Assembly: GCF_014207535.1 (NCBI RefSeq)
Contig: NZ_JACHGK010000017.1
Span: forward strand, 14,696-78,695
Length of the DNA: 64,000 bases
From: Bacillus benzoevorans
GTDB taxonomy: Bacteria; Bacillota; Bacilli; Bacillales; Cytobacillaceae
Reading direction: 5' to 3'
Below are positions 25,948-33,853 of the stretch, in pieces (within the stretch, counting starts at the first letter, position 1; every line of letters begins with the position of its first letter). Made by a program: the position numbers and the translations under genes. The notes under the pieces were generated by a model that saw nothing but the letters and a program-made list of their open reading frames with translations, did no database searches and was not told where the DNA came from.

Positions 25948-25979
25948 AATTAGGGAAACGCGAGAAACGTCCCCTTGTG
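25948..25979 (+). repeat. REP-like repeat type A, copy 2
   Basis: TTAGGGAAACGCGAGAAACG core, one base different from the 19056 copy in the GAACCG part. Preceded by GGTCCCTTGTCCCTGG. Directly at the 3' end of the AEC transporter gene on the other strand. Confidence 0.75.
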
Positions 25980-26909
25980 TTAAATCATTAAAAAGATAAG
26001 CGGTGTTGTTGCGATGCAGAGGATGGATGAAAGGATGGTGCTTTTGGCTGCAAATTCTTCATCTCCGCCGTATTCCGTGGCCATAAGTGTCGTATTTCCG
26101 GCGATTGGCATCGCAAGCAATATCGCCAAAACCGCAATCATCAGTTCATTCCCATCAGATGGGAACAATTTAAGCAGCAGGACGATGACCAGCGGTGCGG
26201 CAATCAAGCGGACAAAGGAAATTTGATATTGCGTACGGTTATTAAACAATTCTTTTAAAGGATACTCACTTAGCGTCAATCCGATAATGAACATGGAAAG
26301 CGGACCGGTCATATCACCAAGCATCGACACCGTTCCCTGCACGAAACCAGGCAATGGAATCTGCGTGAAAAAGAGGAACAGCGCAATATAAAGTCCGATC
26401 ATGACGTTATTAAGGAATACGGCCTTCCAGTTAAATTTGAAATTCTTTTTATCACCGGCAATGACGATAACGCCAGCGGAAAAGAAGAAAAGACTATACG
26501 CGATATTCGCGAAGGTTGCCAGGAACAATCCATCGGATCCATACATGGCATTTATGACCGGGAAACCCATATAGCCCAGATTGGAAAAAGTAGAACCTAA
26601 CAGCCATATCCCTTGCTTGCCGGACTCTACTTTAAAAAGTATCATAAATATAAACCCGATAACAAAACAGACGAAAAACCCAGCACTAGTCAAAACAAGA
26701 GTCATGATCCCCTTTTTGAACAATTCTCCATTGTAAGGCTGTACAACAGCATCAACCACCATAAGCGGCAAAGTGACCTTAAGCAAAACAAAGGTTAGGT
26801 CATTCTTAAATCCAGACCTCACATATTTTTTCGCCCCAATGAAATACCCGATAATAATAATAATTAAAAAGACCCATAAATTTTCAATTAAAGTCGTCAT
26901 TTGCTGCAT
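25980..26909 (-). CDS. AEC family (auxin efflux carrier-like) transporter
   Basis: 309 residues from the ATG behind AAGGA (MQQMTTLIENLWVFLIIII); the frame runs 18 codons further up. About ten membrane helices in two halves, typical of the bile/arsenite/riboflavin-like transporter superfamily: WLLGSTFSNLGYMGFPVINAMYG is the crossover segment of the first half and AILLAMPIAGNTTLMATEYGGDEEFAAKSTILSS that of the second. Likely carries an organic acid; substrate unknown. Monocistronic. Confidence 0.9.
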   Translation of the reverse strand: MQQMTTLIENLWVFLIIIIIGYFIGAKKYVRSGFKNDLTFVLLKVTLPLMVVDAVVQPYNGELFKKGIMTLVLTSAGFFVCFVIGFIFMILFKVESGKQGIWLLGSTFSNLGYMGFPVINAMYGSDGLFLATFANIAYSLFFFSAGVIVIAGDKKNFKFNWKAVFLNNVMIGLYIALFLFFTQIPLPGFVQGTVSMLGDMTGPLSMFIIGLTLSEYPLKELFNNRTQYQISFVRLIAAPLVIVLLLKLFPSDGNELMIAVLAILLAMPIAGNTTLMATEYGGDEEFAAKSTILSSILCIATTPLIFLMI

Positions 26910-27080
26910 TGCTTCGAATTCCTTCTTCCTAACATCAATAATGGTGTTCCAAGATGTCTCCAAATTTATAAAATTCGTATTATGCTAGTGTGTCCTTCAT
27001 CATTAACTATTTTGCTATGTTGCTAATACGAATAATTGATTAATAGATAGATCATATTTTAGTCGCTTTTTGTAGGGAAA

Positions 27081-27290
27081 GCAAACCGCAATGCTTCCAG
27101 CGAAAATGGCGGGGATGCAAATGTGTTGGCGCGTACGATGAATTTTGAGTTTTTAAGACCTGTGTTTACCGGGGATATCATTACTTGCGAAGTGAAACAG
27201 GAAGAGGCGGAAACCGAGAAAAGCTGTCTTTATGAAGACGGCAAAAGGACAGGAAGAGGGAGGAAGCGGGATTTTGGGCTATACTCCCAT
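27081..27290 (+). pseudogene. hotdog-fold thioesterase fragment
   Basis: Translation in one frame gives NVLARTMNFEFLRPVFTGDI, then TCEVKQEEAETEKSCLYEDG, which matches the central strand and loop region of PaaI/MaoC-like hotdog thioesterases. There is no start region and the frame drifts after about 27240. It is a remnant; a short separate gene is unlikely. Confidence 0.55.
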
Positions 27291-27408
27291 AACTCTTTCT
27301 TTTTGGTTAATCCCCCATATATTGGATCTGTTTTATCTTCCTCCTGCCTTCTATAATGAATAAGATAGAGAAAAAGACTAATAGGATGCTTTGGAGGAAG
27401 AGAGATTC

Positions 27409-27618
27409 ATGAAAGACAATGTTGTTGCATTCCCGGGGAAAAGATTTGATCCGATTAATTCCGTGTTTTTTCTTTTGTCGCATGAGCTGCCGCTGCTGGA
27501 GGCCATTTCAACCGTAATGGCGCAAATTACGGCAAAATATGAATTGACGGAAGAGGAACTGGGAGACATTTGGCTCATGTTGTATGAGAAGTTTCTGATC
27601 AATCATTTTGAAAAATAA
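27409..27618 (+). CDS. hypothetical protein, 69 residues
   Basis: Starts at ATG 27409 behind GGAGGA (27393-27398). Contains VVAFPGKRFDPINSVFFLLS and then a helical acidic part (ELTEEELGDIWLMLYEKFL). No signal or membrane segment. Family not recognised. A terminator overlaps its stop codon, which supports a real single-gene unit. Confidence 0.65.
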   Translation: MKDNVVAFPGKRFDPINSVFFLLSHELPLLEAISTVMAQITAKYELTEEELGDIWLMLYEKFLINHFEK

Positions 27619-27653
27619 AGAAAGCTTTGGGGATGATCTCCACAGCTTTCTTT
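27617..27653 (+). terminator. Rho-independent terminator
   Basis: AAAGAAAGCT (27617-27626), loop, AGCTTTCTTT (27644-27653), then GTTT. It overlaps the end of the 69-residue gene. Confidence 0.8.
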
Positions 27654-27702
27654 GTTTCCCTTAAGAAATTTGTTTCTTCCATCATGATAGGCGAAGCTCA
27701 TG

Positions 27703-28410
27703 TTAACATCTTACATATTTGCGTTTGAAACCAATCCTGTCTTTTTCTATTTCTTTTTGAATACTTTGGTAAGCATTTAGGAAACTGCTTTTTTTCTTGT
27801 CCCGTTTGATTTCTACTGTACCCACTTCTTCTGCGGTTTGGACTGCTTTTTCATGGAGCGGCAAATAGGAAATTCCCACGGTGTAGAGAAAATTATTCAT
27901 CGAAGCCTTCGTTCGTTCTGGTGCGTCATGAATCGTATTTTTCACAAGAACAAGCATATCGGAAATCTTTCTTTCGGAAAATTCATGGTCCGGGTGATTT
28001 CCTAAAAGCCAGCAGTAGCAGCTCCAACCCGCTGACATTCTCAGTTCATCACCGCTTGTAATCCATTTATCCGCAACGTCTTGGGCAATGTCTGACTCCG
28101 ATAAAGTGACGGCCACCACATAATCGGACAGCATATAAAAATACGCCCCATCCATCCAACGGTCAAAATCCGACTCCGTCATGGCTTTTGGGTCTGCAAT
28201 AATGCCTGCAAAGTACATAGCATCGTAGTTTCCTGTGGCATAAAGCTCTTCGGCTAAACGTTGATTGATTTTTATTTTCTTTGCGATTGGTTTCATAGCA
28301 CCTGTAGCCACACCAAAAAGCGGCTCGTGCGCGCCATTGGATATGTATATTTTTTTCGTTCGTTCCTTACCCAATGCTTCAAGCTCTTGCATCACGGTTT
28401 CGCAATCCAT
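27703..28410 (-). CDS. DNA alkylation repair protein, AlkD-like
   Basis: Start placed at ATG 28410 (MDCETVMQELEALGKERTKKIY) behind AAAGGA, giving 235 residues, the usual size. It is all helical with HEAT-like repeats: PLFGVATGAMKPIAKKIK, ELYATGNYDAMYFAGIIADPKAMT, and AVTLSESDIAQDVADKWI. Members of this family include DNA glycosylases that excise 3- and 7-alkylpurines without base flipping. Relatives also exist with no shown activity, so repair function is inferred. It follows the aldo/keto reductase gene by about 130 bp on the same strand. Confidence 0.85.
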   Translation of the reverse strand: MDCETVMQELEALGKERTKKIYISNGAHEPLFGVATGAMKPIAKKIKINQRLAEELYATGNYDAMYFAGIIADPKAMTESDFDRWMDGAYFYMLSDYVVAVTLSESDIAQDVADKWITSGDELRMSAGWSCYCWLLGNHPDHEFSERKISDMLVLVKNTIHDAPERTKASMNNFLYTVGISYLPLHEKAVQTAEEVGTVEIKRDKKKSSFLNAYQSIQKEIEKDRIGFKRKYVRC

Positions 28411-28538
28411 ATTTGGCACATCCTTTCTTATAATTAAGACCCAGAAAAAAATCTCCCTACTCTTTATAATAACCGTACCTGATGCTGTTGCAGAAACGCC
28501 CCCGGAATACATTACATATTCTTTATCGTAAGGAAAAG

Positions 28539-29534
28539 TCAATTCCCCACTTCTTTAGGCAAACGATAAGAGGCAAATGGTTCTCCATTTTTGAAAGGCA
28601 GGCTTACGTGATCGAGTGCTTCGAGAGTTGATGAGTCTAAGTTTAGCGATAGACATTCCATATTTTCAATGACTTGTTCTTCCCGTGTGGCACCGACAAT
28701 AATCGTAGAAACGACCGGGCGGCTTAACAGCCAGGAGAGCGATAATGCTGCAGGGGATGCATCAAGTTCTTTTGCTATCGTAGAAACTTGGTTCGCAAGC
28801 TGCAAATATTTGGCGCCAAGCCGTTGGCTGATAATCGAATTCGGATCTGTGTCTAATCGGGAACCTTCAGGAACTTTTGTCCCATCGCCATACTTCCCGG
28901 TTAAAATGCCGGCTGCAAGAGGGAAATAAGGAATGACTCCAGCGCCTTGATCGAGACAACATGGAATCAGCTCTCGTTCAATGGTACGGTCAGCAAGGGA
29001 ATAGGATTGCTGCACGGAGATAAATTGTGAAAGCCCATCTCGTTCGCTAATGCCTAGCGCCTTCATCAGTTCCCATGCTGCATAGTTGGAAGCACCAATA
29101 TAGCGGACCTTTCCGGCACGGACAAGATCATCAAGTGTTCTTAATGTCTCTTCTAAAGGGGTATTCGGATCGAAACTATGAATTTGGTACAAATCGATAT
29201 AGTCGGTTCGGAGCCGCTTAAGGCTGCCCTCAATCTCACGTTGAATATGGTATCGGGAAGAACCTTTGTCATTTGGCCCTTTCCCACAAGGAAGTCCTGC
29301 TTTCGTAGCAAGGATGACCTCATGTCTCTTGCTTTCCAATGCTTCTCCGATGATACTCTCAGACATAGTATTTGTATAAATATTGGCGGTATCAATAAAA
29401 TTGATGCCTTGATCCAGTGCTTGGTGAATGACGCGGGTAGAAGCAGCCTTGTCAGCTCGTTTGCCGAATGCATTTGTCCCAAGACCTAAAGCAGAAACAC
29501 GTAATCCACTATTTCCGAGATAGCGATATTTCAT
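28539..29534 (-). CDS. aldo/keto reductase
   Basis: 331 residues with the NADPH-dependent (beta/alpha)8 AKR fold: MKYRYLGNSGLRVSALGLGTNAFG at the start, INFIDTANIYTN (catalytic Asp and Tyr), VILATKAG (Lys), DLYQIHSFDPNTPLEETL (His), and WLLSRPVVSTIIVGA for cofactor binding. It reduces aldehydes or ketones; physiological substrate unknown. It resembles the YajO/GSP69-like group. Single gene or with the AlkD-like gene downstream. Confidence 0.93.
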   Translation of the reverse strand: MKYRYLGNSGLRVSALGLGTNAFGKRADKAASTRVIHQALDQGINFIDTANIYTNTMSESIIGEALESKRHEVILATKAGLPCGKGPNDKGSSRYHIQREIEGSLKRLRTDYIDLYQIHSFDPNTPLEETLRTLDDLVRAGKVRYIGASNYAAWELMKALGISERDGLSQFISVQQSYSLADRTIERELIPCCLDQGAGVIPYFPLAAGILTGKYGDGTKVPEGSRLDTDPNSIISQRLGAKYLQLANQVSTIAKELDASPAALSLSWLLSRPVVSTIIVGATREEQVIENMECLSLNLDSSTLEALDHVSLPFKNGEPFASYRLPKEVGN

Positions 29535-29686
29535 TTTCGTAACCCCCCAGTTTCTGTTTATGGTGATTTCTGTACACTAACATATTCTCATTTAGTGTAA
29601 TGAAGGATGGAAATGAAAGTCAATTCTTTTGAACGCCCTAGCAGGATGTTTTGAAGATTATCGAAAAAGATAATGGAAAAGGGGAG

Positions 29687-30013
29687 CTACATCCGAACAA
29701 CTCCGTTTTTTCCAGCTGGAATAAATACACGTCTAGGTTTTTCTGGTAATTTATGTTTTTCAGATGGTATCCCTGGTTCTGGTTGATCAGGATTCGTATT
29801 TATTGGCTCGGACTGTTCGTACGGTTGCTGGGATGAGCGTTTTAAATAGCTCTGTTGAATTTGTTGGTAAAATTGCTGTTGTCTTGATAAAGTTTCAAGA
29901 AGCTGATTTAATCGAAATTCTATATTTGCCATCCTTTCAGCAAGTTGTTGTGACTCTGCTCTTGTCTTTGCGCGAGTATAATGGTTATTATACGAGTTCA
30001 AATGTCGATGCAT
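29687..30013 (-). CDS. small coiled-coil protein ending in VRM, spore-coat-like
   Basis: Start placed at ATG 30013 behind a G-rich site (GGGGGGAAATT), giving 108 residues. His/Asn-rich start (MHRHLNSYNNHYT), then a coiled coil (ESQQLAERMANIEFRLNQLLETLSRQQQFYQQIQQ), a Pro/Gln-rich linker and a basic end KNGVVRM. The neighbour at 30134 has the same plan and ends IIVRM, so they look like paralogues. The composition recalls small spore-coat or germination-associated proteins, but I do not recognise the family. Confidence 0.65.
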   Translation of the reverse strand: MHRHLNSYNNHYTRAKTRAESQQLAERMANIEFRLNQLLETLSRQQQFYQQIQQSYLKRSSQQPYEQSEPINTNPDQPEPGIPSEKHKLPEKPRRVFIPAGKNGVVRM

Positions 30014-30133
30014 AATTTCCCCCCCTCTCATGGATAAAATCATGAATACAAAACCACATTCGAGATTTTGCCTTCCTATCTTATTTCTACTATGCTAACC
30101 GTGTATTTTTTATCAATGAGACGACCTTCGGAA

Positions 30134-30352
30134 CTACATACGTACAATGATTGCTCCACCGCCACCTGCATTGGTATTAATATTATTCTGTTGCATATAG
30201 CGAAGCATCTGATTATTATAGTCAACCATTTTAATAAGCATATCTAGCTGCTTCTCAATGTTTATGATTCTTTGATGAATATTTATTTGGTCCATCTGAG
30301 CGTTTCTCGGTTGAACTGCGTAATAAGGATTGAAATATTGCGGTGTGTTCAT
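30134..30352 (-). CDS. small coiled-coil protein ending in VRM, paralogue
   Basis: 72 residues: an Asn/Pro/Tyr-rich start (MNTPQYFNPYYAVQPRNAQM), a coiled coil (INIHQRIINIEKQLDMLIKMVDYNNQMLRYMQQNN) and a Gly-rich end (AGGGGAIIVRM). Same layout as the gene 120 bp downstream. A GGAG site lies before the ATG. Likely a small structural or coat-associated protein; unproven. Confidence 0.7.
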   Translation of the reverse strand: MNTPQYFNPYYAVQPRNAQMDQINIHQRIINIEKQLDMLIKMVDYNNQMLRYMQQNNINTNAGGGGAIIVRM

Positions 30353-30516
30353 CCTGATTACTCACTCTCCTTTATAAAGGTCTTCGTATTACTTATTTTA
30401 TGTAAAATACTTTAGGGCGTTCGCCTAAACTTTTTATACTGGGAATGTGAGGTAATTTGTCTTCTAAGTATAAAAACATTGCCTTTTAGCAAACTAAAAT
30501 AGAAAGGAAGGATAAT

Positions 30517-30999
30517 ATGATAAAAAACAGCATACGGATCTTTTTAACAGTTAGTTCAATCTTGGCGGCCTGGTACATTCCCAAAAGGTCCTTTATTAAA
30601 TATTTACCTGTTACCCTATTTTCATCTAGTATTCTGCTTTCTGAAATGTTCTATTTTACAATTCACAAACTGTGGAAAGCAAAAGGCGGGCCTGGTGTAA
30701 TGACGTGTAATACATCGGTATTAATTGTGGGACCTTATTTTTTTGCTAATTTGTGGGTATTTCATTTATCTAAGGGAAAGTTTCTCCCGTACAGTTTGAT
30801 AAATATTATCGCAGATTATATTTATGCATTTCCGATCATTAGTTTATTTAACAAATTACGCTTTTTTAAATTGAAAATAAGTCAAACTTCATTTTATTTG
30901 CTGTTGCTTTCAAATGCCTTATTAAATTTCATATTCCAAAAGCTTTATGAAAAGGGCAATGCTCAAAATGAACAACTGATTAGCAATAAACAATTTTAG
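30517..30999 (+). CDS. multi-helix membrane protein, unknown function
   Basis: 160 residues from the ATG behind AAAGGAAGG. Four to five hydrophobic segments (about 5-22, 28-48, 65-85, 92-112, 122-142), with a conserved-looking GGPGVMTCNTSVLIVGPYFFANLW. Family not recognised. It stands alone between divergent and terminator-bounded neighbours. Confidence 0.7.
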   Translation: MIKNSIRIFLTVSSILAAWYIPKRSFIKYLPVTLFSSSILLSEMFYFTIHKLWKAKGGPGVMTCNTSVLIVGPYFFANLWVFHLSKGKFLPYSLINIIADYIYAFPIISLFNKLRFFKLKISQTSFYLLLLSNALLNFIFQKLYEKGNAQNEQLISNKQF

Positions 31000-31043
31000 A
31001 GAGATCTGATCCTTCTTTGATTGATAGGCTAAAGGTTAAAAAT

Positions 31044-31090
31044 AAACAAAAGGGTCTTAGCTAAGATGATTAGCTAAGACCCTTTTGTTT
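31044..31090. terminator. strong terminator with 20-bp perfect stem
   Basis: AAACAAAAGGGTCTTAGCTA (31044-31063), loop of 7, and its exact complement (31071-31090). T-runs at the 3' side serve the plus strand; the mirrored A-run would also serve the minus strand. Confidence 0.9.
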
Positions 31091-31183
31091 TGATGTGTCT
31101 TTTACTTTCTTCACAAAACTAAATTTTAAAAAATTGAATAGGCCCCGTTAGGAACAGTCTAGATTTTTTTAAAAGAAGCAATT

Positions 31184-31273
31184 ATGAAATTGATTCAAAT
31201 GGAGGATTATTGGAGGAAAAACAATAATCCTAACGAATTTATTAGTAAAATTGAAAAAAATGGGGTTTTGTAA
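31184..31273 (+). CDS. 29-residue reading frame coupled to metallophosphoesterase
   Basis: MKLIQMEDYWRKNNNPNEFI followed by nine more residues. Its stop codon TAA shares its last base with the ATG of the next gene (TAATG). No good ribosome binding site. It could be a leader peptide, a decayed C-terminal piece, or chance. Kept at low confidence because the overlap is the kind used for translational coupling. Confidence 0.3.
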   Translation: MKLIQMEDYWRKNNNPNEFISKIEKNGVL

Positions 31274-32076
31274 TGAGAATTGCAGTTTTGTCGGATATTC
31301 ATGAGGGCCTGAATCGGAAAAATACAGGGGAAGATATTATGGCAATTTTAAAAAAATGGATCAACAGCGACTCTCCCGATGTATTTATCATTAGTGGTGA
31401 TATGACGGCCGGACCAGAGAAAAGTCTAAACTTGTTAAACCAGCTGCAAATGGACTGTCCACAAACCAAATTATTATTTGTCCATGGTAATCACGATGTT
31501 TACCATGAAGATTCCATGCTTGGTTATGAAACACTATTACAATTTCCGGGGAATCTAGGAAATGGGCCGGTAGAATTGAATGAAGATTGGGTGGTGATTG
31601 GTGACGGAGGATGGTATGATTATACATTTGGGATCGATGGATTTTCAACAGAGGAGTTTTCATTAGGTAAATATAACGATTTTACCTGGCCAGACAAAAC
31701 ATACGCTCATTGGCCAAAATCTGATCAGGATGAAACGAATCGATATCTTGAAAAAATAGAAGGTTGGTTAATTGACTATCAAGGGAAAAATATCATCATG
31801 GTTTCACATTTTGTGCCCTTCTCGCAATTTGTTATAAAGAAGAACGACCCAAGCTGGGATTTTTTTAATGCGATGATGGGAAGCTCACGATTTGGAGAAT
31901 TAGCGCTCAAATATGGTGTTGAAAAATATATTTTCGGACATATTCATACCCGGTACCATGAATTTTACAATGGCATCGAAGTAATCTGTAACCCATTAGG
32001 CTATTACCCACACGAATGGAATTCAGCTAATGCGGAAAAAGAGATTTTTTCAGGAATAAAGGTATTAGAGATTTGA
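31273..32076 (+). CDS. calcineurin-like metallophosphoesterase
   Basis: 267 residues with all five metallophosphoesterase motifs: DIH (D8, H10), GDM near 45, GNHD near 78, a His in VSHFVP near 178, and GHIHTR near 223. These bind two metal ions and hydrolyse phosphomonoesters or diesters. Substrate unknown. The ATG has no strong site of its own, and the stop of a 29-codon frame overlaps it, so translation may be coupled. A terminator follows. Confidence 0.88.
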   Translation: MRIAVLSDIHEGLNRKNTGEDIMAILKKWINSDSPDVFIISGDMTAGPEKSLNLLNQLQMDCPQTKLLFVHGNHDVYHEDSMLGYETLLQFPGNLGNGPVELNEDWVVIGDGGWYDYTFGIDGFSTEEFSLGKYNDFTWPDKTYAHWPKSDQDETNRYLEKIEGWLIDYQGKNIIMVSHFVPFSQFVIKKNDPSWDFFNAMMGSSRFGELALKYGVEKYIFGHIHTRYHEFYNGIEVICNPLGYYPHEWNSANAEKEIFSGIKVLEI

Positions 32077-32110
32077 ACTGTAAAAAATATTTTGGTTTGT
32101 AACAGACTTA

Positions 32111-32145
32111 CCTCTCAATCTTTCTTGTGATTGAGAGGTTTGTCC
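32111..32145 (+). terminator. terminator overlapping spo0E-like 3' end
   Basis: CCTCTCAATC (32111-32120), loop, GATTGAGAGG (32129-32138), then TTTGTCCTGTTTTTG on the plus strand. It ends the metallophosphoesterase transcript and overlaps the last codons of the convergent small gene. Confidence 0.75.
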
Positions 32146-32294
32146 TGTTTTTGATAAATCGTGATGAGTTCGTCTAACTTTTGACTGCAACGAAGGGTGT
32201 CATCGCTATTTAACCCGGTTACTCTTACCGTTTGGTCCAACTCCCTTTTCAGTTGATTTATCCTGCTTTCTAAATCGTTCTTTTCCGTAAACAC
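32115..32294 (-). CDS. Spo0E-like aspartyl-phosphate phosphatase
   Basis: A 59-residue protein from GTG behind AGGAGG with a 7-base spacer. It is a helical hairpin: MFTEKNDLESRINQLKRELD, then SQKLDELITIYQKQ. The S-Q-K-L-D segment matches the Spo0E family signature SxxxD, in which the Asp is needed to dephosphorylate Spo0A-P and delay sporulation. An altered copy of its promoter and first 18 or so codons occurs at 34895-35013. Too short for routine gene lists but well supported by its site and motif. Confidence 0.85.
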   Translation of the reverse strand: MFTEKNDLESRINQLKRELDQTVRVTGLNSDDTLRCSQKLDELITIYQKQDKPLNHKKD

Positions 32295-32387
32295 GGATAA
32301 TCCTCCTAAAAAATATACCTCATTCTAAGCAACTCAACCATCATATCGCAATTGCCCAACAATCATTAAGATGTGTATTGTGAATGA

Positions 32388-32837
32388 TTATTTTTCGCTA
32401 GCCGTATTCCCCATTGCGATAGAAATTCTATTCCAGCTGTTGATTTGATTGATGATTAGAATAAGGTCAACATATTGTTTTTCGTCATAATGTTCACGTA
32501 CTTGTCGATAGAGTTCATCTGGTACACGTTTTGTAGGGATTAAAGTCACGTACTCTGTCAACTCAAGAGCCGCTTTTTCTGCATCTGTGTAAAATGTGCA
32601 TTCCCTCCAAGCACTAATGCAATATAAACGTTGTTCTGTTTCTCCCATTTTTCTAGCATCTGCCGTGTGCATATTCAAGCAAAACGCACAACCATTTATC
32701 TGCGAAGCCCGAATTTTTATCAGTTCACGAGTTTTACTGTCTATACCAGTAGTTTTCGTATACTTCTCCATTTCCATCATTATGTTAAGTCCTTCTGGTG
32801 CTACATTGTAATAATCAACCCGTTGTTCCAATTTCAT
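32388..32837 (-). CDS. carboxymuconolactone decarboxylase family protein, AhpD-like
   Basis: 149 residues, all helical, with the AhpD-type active site INGCAFCLNMHTADARKMG (C-x-x-C then His). Such proteins act as thiol peroxidases or disulfide reductases in defence against peroxides and electrophiles. A GGAGG site precedes the ATG. It is divergent from an Rrf2-family regulator, with a palindrome TTAATCG-A-CGATTAA between, so it is probably that regulator's target. Confidence 0.9.
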   Translation of the reverse strand: MKLEQRVDYYNVAPEGLNIMMEMEKYTKTTGIDSKTRELIKIRASQINGCAFCLNMHTADARKMGETEQRLYCISAWRECTFYTDAEKAALELTEYVTLIPTKRVPDELYRQVREHYDEKQYVDLILIINQINSWNRISIAMGNTASEK

Positions 32838-32873
32838 TTCCTCCTTAAAATAGAGTTACGATTATGGATTAAA

Positions 32874-32888
32874 TTAATCGACGATTAA
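32874..32888. promoter_or_regulatory. palindrome between CMD and Rrf2 genes
   Basis: TTAATCG (32874-32880), A, CGATTAA (32882-32888): a perfect 7-1-7 palindrome, just downstream of the probable AT-rich promoter of the minus-strand CMD gene (TATAAT-like hexamers at 32895-32912). Candidate Rrf2-family operator. Confidence 0.55.
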
Positions 32889-33034
32889 CATTATCTATAA
32901 TATAAAGTATAATTAAATCTGTCAAATAAATAGGGTTTTCCAAAAGACAGGGGATTTCTTTTAATTTGACTAGAACCCTAAACACTCCTAAGATACAATT
33001 TGAATAATCCTTAATTCAAAAGTAGGTGAGTTAT

Positions 33035-33526
33035 ATGCAATATAGTGTTGGAGTTGAATATGCTTTACATTGTCTGGTTTATTTAATAGATGCTCCTTCC
33101 ACGGAAAGTATTGGGATAAAGGATTTAGCAGAATTTCAAGGTCTTTCTGAGACATTTCTTTCAAAAATTTTCAGCAAATTATCCAAGGCAGGTATTGTCA
33201 ATTCAGTTCCTGGTGTTAAAGGTGGTTATAGACTTGCCAAATCTCCCGAAGATATTTCCTTTTGGGATGTGGTTGAAGCAGTTGAAGGCGCCAAGCCTAT
33301 TTTCCAATGTAAAAATATTAAAGATAATGGCTATTTGTATAAGGAAGGCTGCTGTTCAGCTCCCTCTTCATGCACCATCAATTTAGTTATGCTCTCAGGG
33401 GAAGAAAAAATGCGTGATTATTTACGCAGTAAAACACTTTCATGGTTAAATGAAGAGCTTAATCATGTCCTATCCAAACAAATACGTGAAGGTACTCGTG
33501 AATATTTTTCGAAAGGCAATCAATAA
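33035..33526 (+). CDS. Rrf2 family transcriptional regulator
   Basis: 163 residues; ATG 33035 is well placed from AGGTGAG. Winged-helix part: VEYALHCLVYLIDAP, IGIKDLAEFQGLSETFLSKIFSKLSKAGIV, then KGGYRLAKSPEDISFWDVVEAVEG, the family hallmark. Several Cys (CKNIK, GCCSAPSSC) lie where relatives such as NsrR, IscR or CymR-like proteins bind an Fe-S cluster or sense thiols, so redox or electrophile sensing is plausible. It is divergent from an AhpD-like gene. Confidence 0.9.
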   Translation: MQYSVGVEYALHCLVYLIDAPSTESIGIKDLAEFQGLSETFLSKIFSKLSKAGIVNSVPGVKGGYRLAKSPEDISFWDVVEAVEGAKPIFQCKNIKDNGYLYKEGCCSAPSSCTINLVMLSGEEKMRDYLRSKTLSWLNEELNHVLSKQIREGTREYFSKGNQ

Positions 33527-33853
33527 AAAAAACTCTCGTGAAATTCCTTGATTAGGGGGAATACGGTGCTAAAGATAAACGAAAAATCTAACAAATCAAA
33601 CAAAGCGTGATTGCCTTGACTCCAAGAGATTTTCTCTTTAGATCCTTTTGTCTCTTTCAGCTAATTAAATCGAATGATCCTTCTTGTGCCACTGACAGGC
33701 GCTATTCCAAATAAGGATTAGCGCCTATGTAGCATATATAATTACGAATAAAAAACCACTTTATACCCCAATCTAAAGAGGGGTTATCGGGGTGGGCTTG
33801 CGATGAAGGGACGACTGCTTGAAATCGAGGACATAAAGGTGGGGGGAAAATAA
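33527..33853. repeat. gap holding GGCGC hairpin repeat copy 1
   Basis: No gene seen. At 33673-33735 is a hairpin repeat: CCACTGACAGGCGCTATTCC, then AAATAAGGATTAGCGCCT; stem AGGCGCTA (33697-33704) / TAGCGCCT (33719-33726). It matches the element at 35309-35377. Each copy lies upstream of a plus-strand gene. Confidence 0.75.
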
